The position numbers were made by a program, and so were the translations under genes. A DNA stretch of 64,000 bases, from the NCBI GenBank assembly GCA_020072585.1, contig JAIQGL010000007.1, positions 1-64,000 on the forward strand, read 5' to 3'. Below, piece by piece: positions 23,255 to 31,945 of this stretch. The stretch is from Terriglobia bacterium (GTDB taxonomy: Bacteria > Acidobacteriota > Terriglobia > Terriglobales > Acidobacteriaceae). The notes under the pieces were generated by a model that saw only the letters and a program-made list of their open reading frames with translations, was not told the DNA's origin and searched no databases. How positions within the stretch are numbered: position 1 is the stretch's first letter; each line of letters starts with the position of its first letter.

Positions 23255-23611
23255 ATGACTTTTCTCTACATCCTTCTCGGTCTGGTGATTGGAGTGCTCT
23301 CGGGCATAGTGGGCTTAGGCGGCGGCATCATGATCGTTCCCGCGCTTGTCTATCTTTTCCACATGAGCCAGCACAAGGCACAGGGAACGTCGCTTGCTGC
23401 CCTGCTGGCGCCGGTGGGGGCGCTGGCTTTCTGGGCGTATTACAAAGCAGGCAACGTCGACATAAAAGCCGCCCTGCTCATTGGCCTGGGGTTTCTTGTG
23501 GGCGGCTACTTTGGCGGACTCTGGGCGCAGCAGCTTTCGGAACTTGTTTTGCGCAGGGTGTTTGGAACTTTGCTGGTAATCATTGGCATCCGGCTACTAC
23601 TGGCGCGATGA
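23255..23611 (+). CDS. Half-size TauE/SafE-type membrane transporter
   Basis: From ATG at 23255 the protein is 118 residues: MTFLYILLGLVIGVLSGIVG then GLGGGIMIVPALVYLF, a middle helix pair and VFGTLLVIIGIRLLLAR. This is one TauE/SafE repeat (about four helices), half the length of classic sulfite/sulfonate exporters, so it probably dimerises. Start is uncertain: ATG 23231 and GTG 23171 extend the same frame, none with a good ribosome-binding site. It is divergent from the atp operon. Substrate unknown; family members move sulfur-containing anions. Confidence 0.75.
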   Translation: MTFLYILLGLVIGVLSGIVGLGGGIMIVPALVYLFHMSQHKAQGTSLAALLAPVGALAFWAYYKAGNVDIKAALLIGLGFLVGGYFGGLWAQQLSELVLRRVFGTLLVIIGIRLLLAR

Positions 23612-23755
23612 AAACAGCGCTGGTTCCCCTTGTCTGCGGGCCCTTCCAGGCGACCCTTAAAATTTCATGATCTTGTTATTTCCATTGTTTTCATCGGCTC
23701 CGGACGCATGGTGATCAAGGTGATTATGTAGGGTAAAAAAGACTTCGCGGACCGC

Positions 23756-23783
23756 TTGACATCGCATTGGACTGGCCTAAAAT
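23756..23783 (+). promoter_or_regulatory. Near-consensus sigma70 promoter
   Basis: TTGACA at 23756-23761, 16-base spacer, TAAAAT at 23778-23783. The expected start is near 23790. It lies 300 bases before the TPR gene, so the transcript begins with a long structured leader. Confidence 0.7.
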
Positions 23784-23797
23784 GGACTTATCACCTC

Positions 23798-23869
23798 CGA
23801 TCCGATTCAGGATCGAATGGGCTTGTGGCCAAGGAAACCGTCACCGCTTCTTGGTCACCGGCCCATTTT
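23798..23869 (+). ncRNA. Two tandem hairpins right after the promoter: leader attenuator or small RNA
   Basis: First hairpin: CGATCC / GGATCG (23798-23815, 6-base loop). Second: TGGGC (23818-23822) pairs with GCCCA (23861-23865), and inside it GTGGCCAAG pairs over nine positions with CTTGGTCAC. Four T follow (23866-23869), so it may act as an intrinsic terminator giving a transcript of about 80 nt. No protein-like frame fits it. Transcription past it would reach the TPR gene. Confidence 0.55.
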
Positions 23870-23987
23870 GAATTCTAGCCATAATTTTGTTTTTCTGGTC
23901 CAGCTTGGCTGTCCCCGTTTCGGCCATGGCTTGTGGACCCGATTGTTTTTTGTTCCCCCCGCACGATTGGCTAATGTCATGCGGCTT

Positions 23988-24083
23988 AAAATGGGAATAA
24001 TGAAAACGGAGTGCGTCAAAAATGGAGATTGTCAAAATGGCTCTCGCCAAAACGGGGCTTACTAACTAAAGGGGCTTACTAAA
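23988..24083 (+). repeat. Short degenerate repeats in front of the TPR gene
   Basis: The words AAAATGG/AAAACGG recur at intervals of roughly 16-30 bases through the start codon. The 11-mer GGGGCTTACTA occurs at 24054-24064 and 24071-24081; the second copy forms the ribosome-binding region of the TPR gene. This looks like local slippage that duplicated the start region. Nothing else is seen between 23870 and 23987. Confidence 0.6.
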
Positions 24084-25619
24084 ATGGGTTTGAATAAAAT
24101 AAAGACGGCCGCATCCATGCTCCTGCTTCTCTCTCTGTCTGCGGGTGTCTATGCTCAACACCAGCACCCGGCGCCGGAGAAGCTGGGCGCTGTCTCGTTT
24201 CCCATTTCTTGTTCTGCGCAAGTGCAAGTCGGCTTCAATCGTGCCTTGGCCTTGCTGCACTCGTTCGCGTACGCGCCAGCGGCAGAAGCATTCCAAGACG
24301 TATCTCGCCAGGATCCGGGTTGTGCCGTGGCTCATTGGGGCATTGCCATGAGCTACTATCATCAGCTCTGGCAACCGCAGCTGCCCGGCGATGCGCTCCA
24401 GAAGGGGCGCGCGGAACTTGAACGGGGCCAAAAGATCGGCACAGGCAATGCCCGCGAAAAAGAATTGCTTGCCGCACTGTCTTTCATTTTCATCGAGGAT
24501 GGCGGCGCTTATCCGGCCCACGCGGCAAAATACCGCGATGCCATGGCGGACGTGGCGAAGCATAATCCTGACGACACCGAGTCCCAGATTTTCTATGCGC
24601 TGGCGTTGCTTGCCACCGCCAGCCCGCAAGACAAGACCCACCAGAACCAAAAGTCAGCCGCACAGATTCTTGAACCGCTCTATGTAAAGTACCCGCAGCA
24701 TCCCGGGCTGGCCCACTATCTCATTCATGCGGACGATAACGCTGAACTGGCGCAGCAGGGGCTGAAAGCTGCGCGCGCCTACTCAGAGATTGCGCCTTCA
24801 GCGCCGCATGCGCTGCACATGCCTTCTCACATTTTTACCCGGCTTGGCATGTGGAAGGATTCCGCGCGCTCCAATCAGGCGGCTCGCGTGGCCGCACACC
24901 AGCAGGGCGACGTGGGTGAGGAATTGCACGCCATGGACTACCTTGTTTATGCCTCGCTTCAGGAAGGCCGGGACGCTGATACAGCCGCCATCCTCAAGGA
25001 GTTGCAAGGCATGGGACAACTGCCCGGAAACGAATTCAAGGTATCGTATTCGGCAACGGCCATGCCGGTCCGCTATGCCGTGGAACGCAAGCAGTGGACA
25101 GACGCAACCCGTTGCGTAGCTCCTCCGGGTGCACCGCCCAACGTTTCCGCGCTTGCCGCGTGGGCTCGCGCCCTGGGATATGCGCGCACTGGCAATGTCA
25201 CGGCAGCCCGAGCGGAACTACAGGTGCTCGATCGCATGGCGGATGAGCTCCGCGCATCTGGAAATCAGTATTGGGCCGGCCAGGTCCAGATTCAAGCTGA
25301 AGAAGCAGGGGCATGGATCGCATTCGCTGAGCACAAACCGGAAGACGCGCTGGCTTTACTGAAAAAAGCGGCGGACGAGGAAGACGCCGTGGAGAAACTT
25401 CCCGTCACGCCCGGACCGGTAGTGCCGGCGCGGGAGCAGCTTGGAGACTTGCTCGCGCAATCCGGGCGTCCTGACGCTGCGCTGGCTGAATACGAGAAGA
25501 CGCTTCAGAGCGCACCGGGAAGACGCGGCGCCCTGCGCGGCGCTTTGGATAGTGCGCGTGCCGCAGGAGCAAAATCCAAGAGCAGCTACTATGAAGCTGC
25601 TCTCAAGAATCTCAACTAG
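24084..25619 (+). CDS. Secreted TPR-repeat protein, unknown role
   Basis: A 511-residue protein with a signal peptide (KIKTAASMLLLLSLSAGVYA) followed by a His-containing QHQHPAPEK. Helical repeats run through the rest; TPR-like signatures include AEAFQDVSRQDPGCAVAHWG, LEPLYVKYPQHPGLAHYLIH and LAEYEKTLQSAPGRRGAL. A conserved-looking stretch HALHMPSHIFTRLGMW is typical of a family of acidobacterial TPR proteins. Likely periplasmic protein-protein scaffold. Expressed from a long structured leader. Convergent with hflX (15 bases apart). Confidence 0.7.
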   Translation: MGLNKIKTAASMLLLLSLSAGVYAQHQHPAPEKLGAVSFPISCSAQVQVGFNRALALLHSFAYAPAAEAFQDVSRQDPGCAVAHWGIAMSYYHQLWQPQLPGDALQKGRAELERGQKIGTGNAREKELLAALSFIFIEDGGAYPAHAAKYRDAMADVAKHNPDDTESQIFYALALLATASPQDKTHQNQKSAAQILEPLYVKYPQHPGLAHYLIHADDNAELAQQGLKAARAYSEIAPSAPHALHMPSHIFTRLGMWKDSARSNQAARVAAHQQGDVGEELHAMDYLVYASLQEGRDADTAAILKELQGMGQLPGNEFKVSYSATAMPVRYAVERKQWTDATRCVAPPGAPPNVSALAAWARALGYARTGNVTAARAELQVLDRMADELRASGNQYWAGQVQIQAEEAGAWIAFAEHKPEDALALLKKAADEEDAVEKLPVTPGPVVPAREQLGDLLAQSGRPDAALAEYEKTLQSAPGRRGALRGALDSARAAGAKSKSSYYEAALKNLN

Positions 25620-25634
25620 GGACAGGTGCTGAAG

Positions 25635-26927
25635 CTATTTGGTCTTTCTCGAACTCTCCGCGGGAACGTGCGGGCGCCTCGATTTCACCACGTAAGCTTC
25701 CAGCTGCCGCGCCAGCGATTCCGGCGCTTCCACTTCCATTTGCACTTTGGCGTCACGATACGAGCGTTTGAGGATGTGCGCGCGCGATTCAATCAACGCC
25801 AGCAGTTTGCCTTCACTCTGCGGAACACGAATCCGCATGGTCTGAAGAGCGTCGATCTCCAGGTATCCGTCAATGGCGGAGAGCAGATCATCCAGCCCGA
25901 TCTGTTTCGCAGCGGAGATATAAACCGTGTTGGCCGAATTGGCCAGCGCATGCCGCTGCTCCTCCGGCAGCAGATCAACTTTGTTCATCACGCGGATTCG
26001 CGCGCGGTCCAGCACATCCAGCTCTTTCAGCACGCTTTCCACCTGGTGCTGCTGATCATGGCCTGAGGGGCTGGTGACATCGGACACATGCAGCAGCAGC
26101 GCTGCCCGCTGCACCTCTTCAAGCGTTGCGCGAAATGCGGAGACAAGTGTTGTGGGCAGGTTGCGGATAAAACCTACCGTGTCTGACAGCAAAACCTTGC
26201 GTTTGCTCGGCAGGGTGATGCCGCGCACCGTGGGATCAAGCGTGGCAAACATCTTGGCGGACTCCAGCACTCCCGCTCCTGTCAGCACGTTGAATAGGGT
26301 CGACTTGCCCGCGTTTGTGTATCCCACCAGCGCCACCGTGGGCAGTGGAACGGACTCGCGCCGCTGCCGCTGTTGGCCGCGTATGCGCTTCACGTCCTCA
26401 AGCTGCTGTTTGATGTGGCGGATGCGCCGGTAAATCTTGCGCCGGTCGGTCTCCAGCTGGGTTTCACCGGGACCGCGGGTGCCAATGCCGCCGCCCAGCT
26501 GCGACATCTCAATGCCTCGTCCTGCCAGCCGCGGCAGCATGTATTCCAGCTGGGCCAGCTCAACCTGGAGCTGGCCTTCACGGCTGCGGGCATGGCGCGC
26601 AAAAATATCCAGGATGAGCTGCGTGCGGTCAATCACGCGGGCATCCACTTCTTTTTCTATGTTGCGCTGCTGGGAGGGAGAAAGCTCGTGGTCGACCAGT
26701 ACAAGGTCAGCGTTTACTGAGGCCACCGCGCCGGCAATCTCCTGCAACTTGCCTTTGCCGATCAGCGTTGCCGGATCAGGACGGTCACGATGTTGCACAA
26801 ATTCGCCGGCAATTTCCGCGCCGGCTGAAGCTGCCAGTTCGCGGAACTCCGCCAGTGATTCTTCCACGCCTACCCGGGAGACACTGCTGCCTTCCCTTCG
26901 CTCGGCCGCGACATTTCGCGCGAGCAC
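25635..26927 (-). CDS. hflX: GTPase HflX (N-terminus probably extends further upstream)
   Basis: HflX binds the 50S subunit and splits stalled or heat-damaged ribosomes. Motifs: [13 protein letters not shown], the [19 protein letters not shown] linker, P-loop [10 protein letters not shown]2/G3 [11 protein letters not shown] and [10 protein letters not shown], and NKVDLLP. The first ATG/GTG/TTG is GTG at 26927, giving 430 residues. However, the frame stays open back to the hfq stop at 27075, and that part reads [20 protein letters not shown], which resembles the true start of HflX (compare the ERA-LLV opening). No standard start codon exists in those 49 codons. The only partner is hfq, directly upstream and in the same frame. 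Confidence 0.92.
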   Translation of the reverse strand: MLARNVAAERREGSSVSRVGVEESLAEFRELAASAGAEIAGEFVQHRDRPDPATLIGKGKLQEIAGAVASVNADLVLVDHELSPSQQRNIEKEVDARVIDRTQLILDIFARHARSREGQLQVELAQLEYMLPRLAGRGIEMSQLGGGIGTRGPGETQLETDRRKIYRRIRHIKQQLEDVKRIRGQQRQRRESVPLPTVALVGYTNAGKSTLFNVLTGAGVLESAKMFATLDPTVRGITLPSKRKVLLSDTVGFIRNLPTTLVSAFRATLEEVQRAALLLHVSDVTSPSGHDQQHQVESVLKELDVLDRARIRVMNKVDLLPEEQRHALANSANTVYISAAKQIGLDDLLSAIDGYLEIDALQTMRIRVPQSEGKLLALIESRAHILKRSYRDAKVQMEVEAPESLARQLEAYVVKSRRPHVPAESSRKTK

Positions 26928-27074
26928 GGCGCTGGGCGGCAGCTCCAGATCGCGATCTGAGCGCGAGCGATAGCGGAACTCAACAGCTACTAAAAACGCC
27001 CGCTCCGGACCATCGCGACCGGTCTTGATCCCGGCCGATGATTCGAAACGGCGGGAACGCTGCCCTGGAATGGA

Positions 27075-27362
27075 TTAGCCCTCCAACTTGCTGGTATTGC
27101 TCTCGCCCTCTGCCGCGACTCCATGCGAACGGCTATCATGATGGCTGCTGCTGCCCTTGGCCATGACCACGGTAGAGATGGCGTGTTTAAAAATGAGTTG
27201 TTCCTGATTGTTGGTTTCAAGGACTACTGAATATTTATCAAAGGACCGTATACGTCCAGTCAGCTTTACTCCACTTAACAGATAAATCGTAATCTGACTT
27301 TTGTCCTTGCGCGCGGTATTCAGAAACGAGTCCTGTATGTTTTGTGCCGGCTTATTTTCCAT
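27075..27362 (-). CDS. hfq: RNA chaperone Hfq
   Basis: Hexameric Sm-like ring that pairs small RNAs with mRNAs. The 95-residue protein has the Sm1 region ([40 protein letters not shown]) and Sm2 ([12 protein letters not shown]), with Phe in place of the common Tyr before KHAIS. A His/Ser-rich tail follows. Gene order hfq-hflX is the common one in bacteria. Confidence 0.95.
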   Translation of the reverse strand: MENKPAQNIQDSFLNTARKDKSQITIYLLSGVKLTGRIRSFDKYSVVLETNNQEQLIFKHAISTVVMAKGSSSHHDSRSHGVAAEGESNTSKLEG

Positions 27363-27522
27363 CTGCCGATCTTTCTCCTGTGTTCTTGCATGGGACGGGG
27401 AAACAGCCTTGGTGGCGTGTCCAAGTCATTGTAACTTTTCATGGGCGTTCCCGGCAAAAAGGGGCCTTTTCCAACTATGGGCCATCGTAATGCTATGATT
27501 TTCAAGGCAGATTTTTATCAAT

Positions 27523-28692
27523 ATGAAGAGCGCCGGTCACAAAGCCACAGCCGATGTCCCCATGCTCGACCTCTCGCGCCAGTATGCCTCTATTCGCGAT
27601 GAAATTCTGGCGGCCGTCACCCGGGCTTGTGACTCCCAGCGCTATATCCTGGGGGACGAAGCAGTTGCTTTTGAGCATGAGTTTGCCGCTCTATGCGGCT
27701 CCGCGGACGCCGTAGGCTGCGCTTCCGGCACTGACGGCCTGTGGCTGGCCCTGGCTGCCGCCGGCATTGGCGCCGGCGATTCCGTCATCACCACGCCTTT
27801 CAGCTTCTTTGCCACTGCCAGTTCAATTTTGCGGGCCGGCGCCAAACCGATATTTGTTGACGTGGATCCTGAAACACTCAACTTGGCCCCGGCCCGGCTG
27901 GAAGAGCGTTTAAAAAACGCTTCCCAGGGAGTGCGCGCAGTGATGCCGGTCCATCTTTACGGCCAGTGCGCCGATATGGATGGCATTGACCGCATCGCCG
28001 CCGAGTTCAAATTGCATGTAGTGGAAGACGCCGCCCAGGCCGTGGGAGCAACCTGGAATGGCAGGCGCGCGGGCTCACTGGGCTTGGCCGCTGCATTCAG
28101 CTTTTACCCCACAAAAAATCTCAGCGCGTTTGGTGATGCCGGCGCTGTAACTACCAATGATGCCAGGCTGGCGGAGCGCATGCGCTCACTCCGCAACCAC
28201 GGAGGCAAGCAGCGCTACTACCATGATGAAGTGGGCGCCAACAGCCGGCTTGACGCCATTCAGGCAGCCGTTCTTCGCGTGAAGATGCCGCACCTGGCCA
28301 GGTGGAATGATGCCCGGCGTGAACATGCCCGGACCTATGGCCGTCTGCTCACCAGCGCCGGCCTGACTAGATCTGGCGCAAATTCAACAGCCCCCGTGGT
28401 CCTGCTGAAGACGCTGCCCGGCGCGCACCACATTTACCACCAGTATGTGATTCGCGTGCGCGACCGCGACAAGCTGCGCGCCTTCCTGAGCGAACGAGGC
28501 GTGGGCTCAGAGATTTACTATCCCATCCCGCTGCATTTGCAGAAGTGCTTTGCCTATCTCGGCTACAGTCCCGGTGATCTGCCGGAATCCGAACGCGCCG
28601 CACTGGACGTGCTTGCTCTGCCGATGTTTGCCGAGCTGGAAGAAAACGAGCAGCGGCACGTGGTGGAGTCGATTGCGGAGTTTTATTCTTAA
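27523..28692 (+). CDS. DegT/DnrJ/EryC1/StrS-family aminotransferase
   Basis: PLP-dependent sugar aminotransferase, 389 residues. Motifs: MLDLSRQYASIRDEIL, the FEHEFAALCGS and GCASGTDGLWLAL N-terminal region, VEDAAQAVGATW and the PLP-lysine loop FYPTKNLSAFGDAGAV, then LRNHGGKQRYYHDEVGANSR. Such enzymes aminate keto-sugars (for example for polysaccharide or surface glycan synthesis) using glutamate. No sugar-pathway neighbour is visible, so the substrate is unknown. Confidence 0.88.
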   Translation: MKSAGHKATADVPMLDLSRQYASIRDEILAAVTRACDSQRYILGDEAVAFEHEFAALCGSADAVGCASGTDGLWLALAAAGIGAGDSVITTPFSFFATASSILRAGAKPIFVDVDPETLNLAPARLEERLKNASQGVRAVMPVHLYGQCADMDGIDRIAAEFKLHVVEDAAQAVGATWNGRRAGSLGLAAAFSFYPTKNLSAFGDAGAVTTNDARLAERMRSLRNHGGKQRYYHDEVGANSRLDAIQAAVLRVKMPHLARWNDARREHARTYGRLLTSAGLTRSGANSTAPVVLLKTLPGAHHIYHQYVIRVRDRDKLRAFLSERGVGSEIYYPIPLHLQKCFAYLGYSPGDLPESERAALDVLALPMFAELEENEQRHVVESIAEFYS

Positions 28693-28744
28693 GTCAAAAG
28701 GAAATGGGAGCGGAGGGCACATGACTTTTCGCAAAACGCGGCTC

Positions 28745-29068
28745 TTACGCTTCTGACTTTGTCCACCACACCAAACCGATAAATACCATCGTCGCAGCGC
28801 CCGCAAGCAGGATCGGCAGAATGCCACTTTGTTCGAACAGATTGCCCATGGCCGCTGATTCTCTGATCCAAAGCCACACGAAAACGATCAGACACACCAC
28901 CGCAGCCAGCATCCGCATGATAATCAATGGGCGCTCGATCCGTTCTTTCTCGTGCTGTTTTTTCAGGATTTGCGCGCGCCACCAGATCAACCCAGGGCTG
29001 GGCAGCTCCGGTTGATCGCCATCAGCCATTTTCTTGATTAAAGAATCCAGTTCAAATTCGTTATTCAT
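28745..29068 (-). CDS. Small two-helix membrane protein, probable anti-sigma partner
   Basis: A 107-residue protein: soluble N-terminus (NNEFELDSLIKKMADG and a W-containing region), then two membrane segments (LAAVVCLIVFVWLWI and LPILLAGAATMVFIGLVWW). Its start overlaps the end of the ECF sigma gene by 8 bases, the usual coupling for a sigma/anti-sigma pair. It lacks a recognisable zinc-anti-sigma HxxxCxxC motif, so the anti-sigma role is inferred from context. Confidence 0.55.
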   Translation of the reverse strand: MNNEFELDSLIKKMADGDQPELPSPGLIWWRAQILKKQHEKERIERPLIIMRMLAAVVCLIVFVWLWIRESAAMGNLFEQSGILPILLAGAATMVFIGLVWWTKSEA

Positions 29069-29615
29069 GAGAACCCCTGAATCCTGCCGTCTCCAGCAAC
29101 GCTTTGGCTTTCTCGCGGGCGCGGAAAACCATCACACGCACGCTCTTTTCTTTTACACTCAGAACCTCGCCAATTTCCTTGTGACTTAGCTCTTCAACAT
29201 GCGCCAGCCAGAGGATGGCTTGTTCCTGCGCGCTCAACTGGTTGAAAACCGTTTCCATATCCACAGGCAGATTTAAATTGTGGTGGACACGCTCCGTGAT
29301 AACGCTCAGCTCCCACCACTTCTTTTCCCGTTTGATCTTACGCCAGCGATCGCGCAGCAGGTTAGTCGCGGTCTTGTAAAGATAGGCCTTGCGCGCGCCT
29401 TCCTCCATTGCCGGCACGCTGAGCATGCGGATGTAAGTCTCTTGCAGCACCTCGTCTGCCGTCGCCGGATCGGCGCTAAGCCGGCACAGATAACCGTGAA
29501 GCGTACGAGCAGTGCGCGCATAGAAAGACTCGAACTCGCCCTGCGTCGTGCTCTCGTCCTGCCCCGTCTGCGCTCTGCTCATCGCAATCCGTGTTGTTCC
29601 CATGGCGGCAAACAA
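29061..29615 (-). CDS. ECF-type RNA polymerase sigma factor
   Basis: A 184-residue sigma-70 family protein. Region 2: FESFYARTARTLHGYLCRLS, DEVLQETYIRML and AYLYKTATNLLRDRWRK; region 4: LSAQEQAILWLAHVEELSHK and VLSVKEKSVRVMVFRAREK with a helix-turn-helix. Regions 1 and 3 are absent, as in ECF factors. Alternative starts exist at 29603 and nearby. Operon with a membrane protein upstream (5 bases) and an anti-sigma-like gene downstream. Target genes unknown. Confidence 0.88.
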   Translation of the reverse strand: MFAAMGTTRIAMSRAQTGQDESTTQGEFESFYARTARTLHGYLCRLSADPATADEVLQETYIRMLSVPAMEEGARKAYLYKTATNLLRDRWRKIKREKKWWELSVITERVHHNLNLPVDMETVFNQLSAQEQAILWLAHVEELSHKEIGEVLSVKEKSVRVMVFRAREKAKALLETAGFRGSHE

Positions 29616-29620
29616 ATGCG

Positions 29621-30052
29621 TTACTCCTGTTCCTTCCAGCCCGCTTTTTTAGTGAGAAAATAAGACACTCCGGAGGAGATCAGGAACCCTACTCCCACAA
29701 GAAATGAAACCCAGCCGATGCGAAAGGCCATCCATCCGCCATTCGCGCCGGCAAGGAATCCCATTCCCATAAACATAAGGACGAAGCCGGTCTTGATGGA
29801 ATTAAGAATAGAGTTGCGCGGGCTGGTCACCGCATCGGTAAAGCTCATCACATACTTCTGTCCGGCGGGTGATTGCATAAACTCGGCGAAATCATGCGCG
29901 GACGAGAATTTTTCCAGCAGGGCCTTCTGCATATCGTTTTTCTGCTTGCGGCGGGCAATGGAAGTACCCAGATAGGCGACCCAGCCAAATAGGCCAAACG
30001 TGACCACCATCAGAAACCATTCTTTCAACTGACCTTGCACCATCGGATCCAT
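29621..30052 (-). CDS. Three-helix membrane protein of the sigma operon
   Basis: A 143-residue protein with a membrane helix at the N-terminus (WFLMVVTFGLFGWVAYLG), a central charged soluble region, and two C-terminal helices (FVLMFMGMGFLAGANGGWMAF, VSFLVGVGFLISSGVSYFL). First gene of the sigma operon. Function unknown; it could sense envelope state for the sigma factor. Confidence 0.6.
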   Translation of the reverse strand: MDPMVQGQLKEWFLMVVTFGLFGWVAYLGTSIARRKQKNDMQKALLEKFSSAHDFAEFMQSPAGQKYVMSFTDAVTSPRNSILNSIKTGFVLMFMGMGFLAGANGGWMAFRIGWVSFLVGVGFLISSGVSYFLTKKAGWKEQE

Positions 30053-30168
30053 GTTTCTAATCCTCCAGCATTAGAACGACCAGGCGCGGCCTAAGGTTAA
30101 CAAATACCGAAACTTATTCCTTATCTATACGTCCAACTAGGGCATAGTTGTGAGCGGAGGATATCTCC

Positions 30169-31932
30169 ATGCTGATTGCTCCCAAAAACACCCGGTTGGC
30201 CATAATCGTTTTCTGCGCCCTCAGCTCTGCACTGTACTCCCAAACATCCGCTGCTCCGGCAGTTGAAAAGCCCAAGGACACCTCCAACCCACTTTTCGTA
30301 TTCAAGACATCCTCGCGACTGGTGGTTGTGGACGTTGTGGCTACCAACAGCAAGGGTGAACCCGTTACAGACTTAAAAGCTGAGGATTTCATGGTCACGG
30401 AAGAGGGAGCACCGCAAGCCATACGCAGCTTCAGCTTCCAGCAGCCATCAGGCGACCGCAACGAACTACAGCCCGTGGCGGAACAATTGCCGCCGGGAGT
30501 GATTACGAACACTCCACGATACAAAAAAGGGAACATCTGGAATGTACTCGTTCTGGACGCGCTGAACAGTCCGATGCTGGACCAGTCCGACACGCGCCAA
30601 CAGCTCCTGAAGGTGCTCGAGAAGCTTCCCGATCAGCCGGTGGCGATTTATGTTCTGGGAAGCGACCTACGCCTCATCCAGAATTTCAGCAGCAATCGAG
30701 CGGTGTTGCGGCAGGCGATTGGCGGGGCACAAGACCAGGCATCGATGCTTCTTGATAATCCCAAGGGAGGCCATGAGGCTGAGCGATATGAGGGGGTATG
30801 GTTCGGTTCCTTGCCTCCGCAGGCACAGGTCAGCATTCGCCACTGGGAAGGAGAAAGTACAGCCTCACGCACACGTAACCGTCTGCAGCTAACTCTGGAT
30901 GCGCTGAATGCCATCGCCTCAAATCTCAAATCTCTTCCGGGCCGCAAAAATCTGATCTGGGTATCTGAAGGCTTTCCTTTCAGCATTGAACCGGGCACCG
31001 TGGTGCGGGCGCATGAGCCAGTGAGCGGCCAGAACTATACAGTGGCCGTCTCGCAAACTGCGAACGCGCTCTTTGATTCCCAGATCGCCATCTACCCCAT
31101 TGATTCTCGTGGGATAGTGCTCAATCAGGTCTATGACCCCGCCAGCCGCGGCTACGATGCATTAGGACAAGGCGAATCACAGATCGGACTGCACTCCACG
31201 GTAAGCGAACAGTTAAGCAACCTGAACGTAACCCACACGTCCATGGTGGAGGTCGCGGAGCGCACGGGCGGCCGGGCTTTTTACAATCGCAATGAAATCG
31301 GCAACGCGATCATAGAGAGCATGAATGACGGGTCAACGTATTACACTCTAGCCTATTATCCCGCCAGCCACAACTGGAATGGCAAGTTCCGCCGCATCAG
31401 CGTAAAAGTCAAACGCCCGGGAGTGAAGTTGCGGCACCGCTCGGGATATTTCGCGATTGAACCCGGCGCTTTTACACATCAGACTCCAGCCGAACAAACT
31501 CGACAGTTGAACCAGGCCCTGGACCTTAACGCACCAGTTTCCACCCAGCTCCTTTTTCAGGCGCGTGTGCTGCCGCCTTCCGCACAAAGCCAGAACCAGG
31601 TGGTGGTGAATTATTTGATTCCCGCGGCGGGGCTCTCATTTGAGAGAGGCGCCGATCAGTTGCAGCATGCCAGCGTGAACTGTGCCGTTGGCGTCTACTC
31701 CATGAAAGGCGTTTCCATCAAGAGAGACGGCGCCACAATGACGGCCGCGCTGAAAGCCGATGTATATGACAAGATTGTCCAGCAGGGCTTTCCCTGCCAG
31801 CAGAAACTCTCTCTGCCGCCGGGGGGCTACATGCTTCGGCTGGCAGTGCGTGACAACGTGACAGGCAGGATTGGGACAGTAGACACCATGGTTTCAGTTC
31901 CGGCTGAACAGGCACAAAAGACGCCTGAATAA
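30169..31932 (+). CDS. VWFA-related acidobacterial secreted protein
   Basis: A 587-residue protein beginning MLIAPKNTRLAIIVFCALSS with GGAGG upstream. The N-terminal part carries VDVVATNSKGEPVTDLKAED and MVTEEGAPQAIRSF, the hallmark of the 'VWFA-related Acidobacterial domain' family; a VWA-like Rossmann part follows (NVLVLDALNSPML, AIYVLGSDLRLIQNF, GRKNLIWVSEGFPFS, QIAIYPIDSRG). The classic MIDAS DxSxS motif is degenerate. A beta-rich C-terminus follows. Secreted or periplasmic; role unknown. Confidence 0.8.
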   Translation: MLIAPKNTRLAIIVFCALSSALYSQTSAAPAVEKPKDTSNPLFVFKTSSRLVVVDVVATNSKGEPVTDLKAEDFMVTEEGAPQAIRSFSFQQPSGDRNELQPVAEQLPPGVITNTPRYKKGNIWNVLVLDALNSPMLDQSDTRQQLLKVLEKLPDQPVAIYVLGSDLRLIQNFSSNRAVLRQAIGGAQDQASMLLDNPKGGHEAERYEGVWFGSLPPQAQVSIRHWEGESTASRTRNRLQLTLDALNAIASNLKSLPGRKNLIWVSEGFPFSIEPGTVVRAHEPVSGQNYTVAVSQTANALFDSQIAIYPIDSRGIVLNQVYDPASRGYDALGQGESQIGLHSTVSEQLSNLNVTHTSMVEVAERTGGRAFYNRNEIGNAIIESMNDGSTYYTLAYYPASHNWNGKFRRISVKVKRPGVKLRHRSGYFAIEPGAFTHQTPAEQTRQLNQALDLNAPVSTQLLFQARVLPPSAQSQNQVVVNYLIPAAGLSFERGADQLQHASVNCAVGVYSMKGVSIKRDGATMTAALKADVYDKIVQQGFPCQQKLSLPPGGYMLRLAVRDNVTGRIGTVDTMVSVPAEQAQKTPE

Positions 31933-31945
31933 TCGGCCGCCTGAT

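Noticed and set aside
23817-24065. An 82-codon plus-strand frame
   Set aside because: It overlaps the hairpin and repeats and shows no protein-like pattern or ribosome-binding site.
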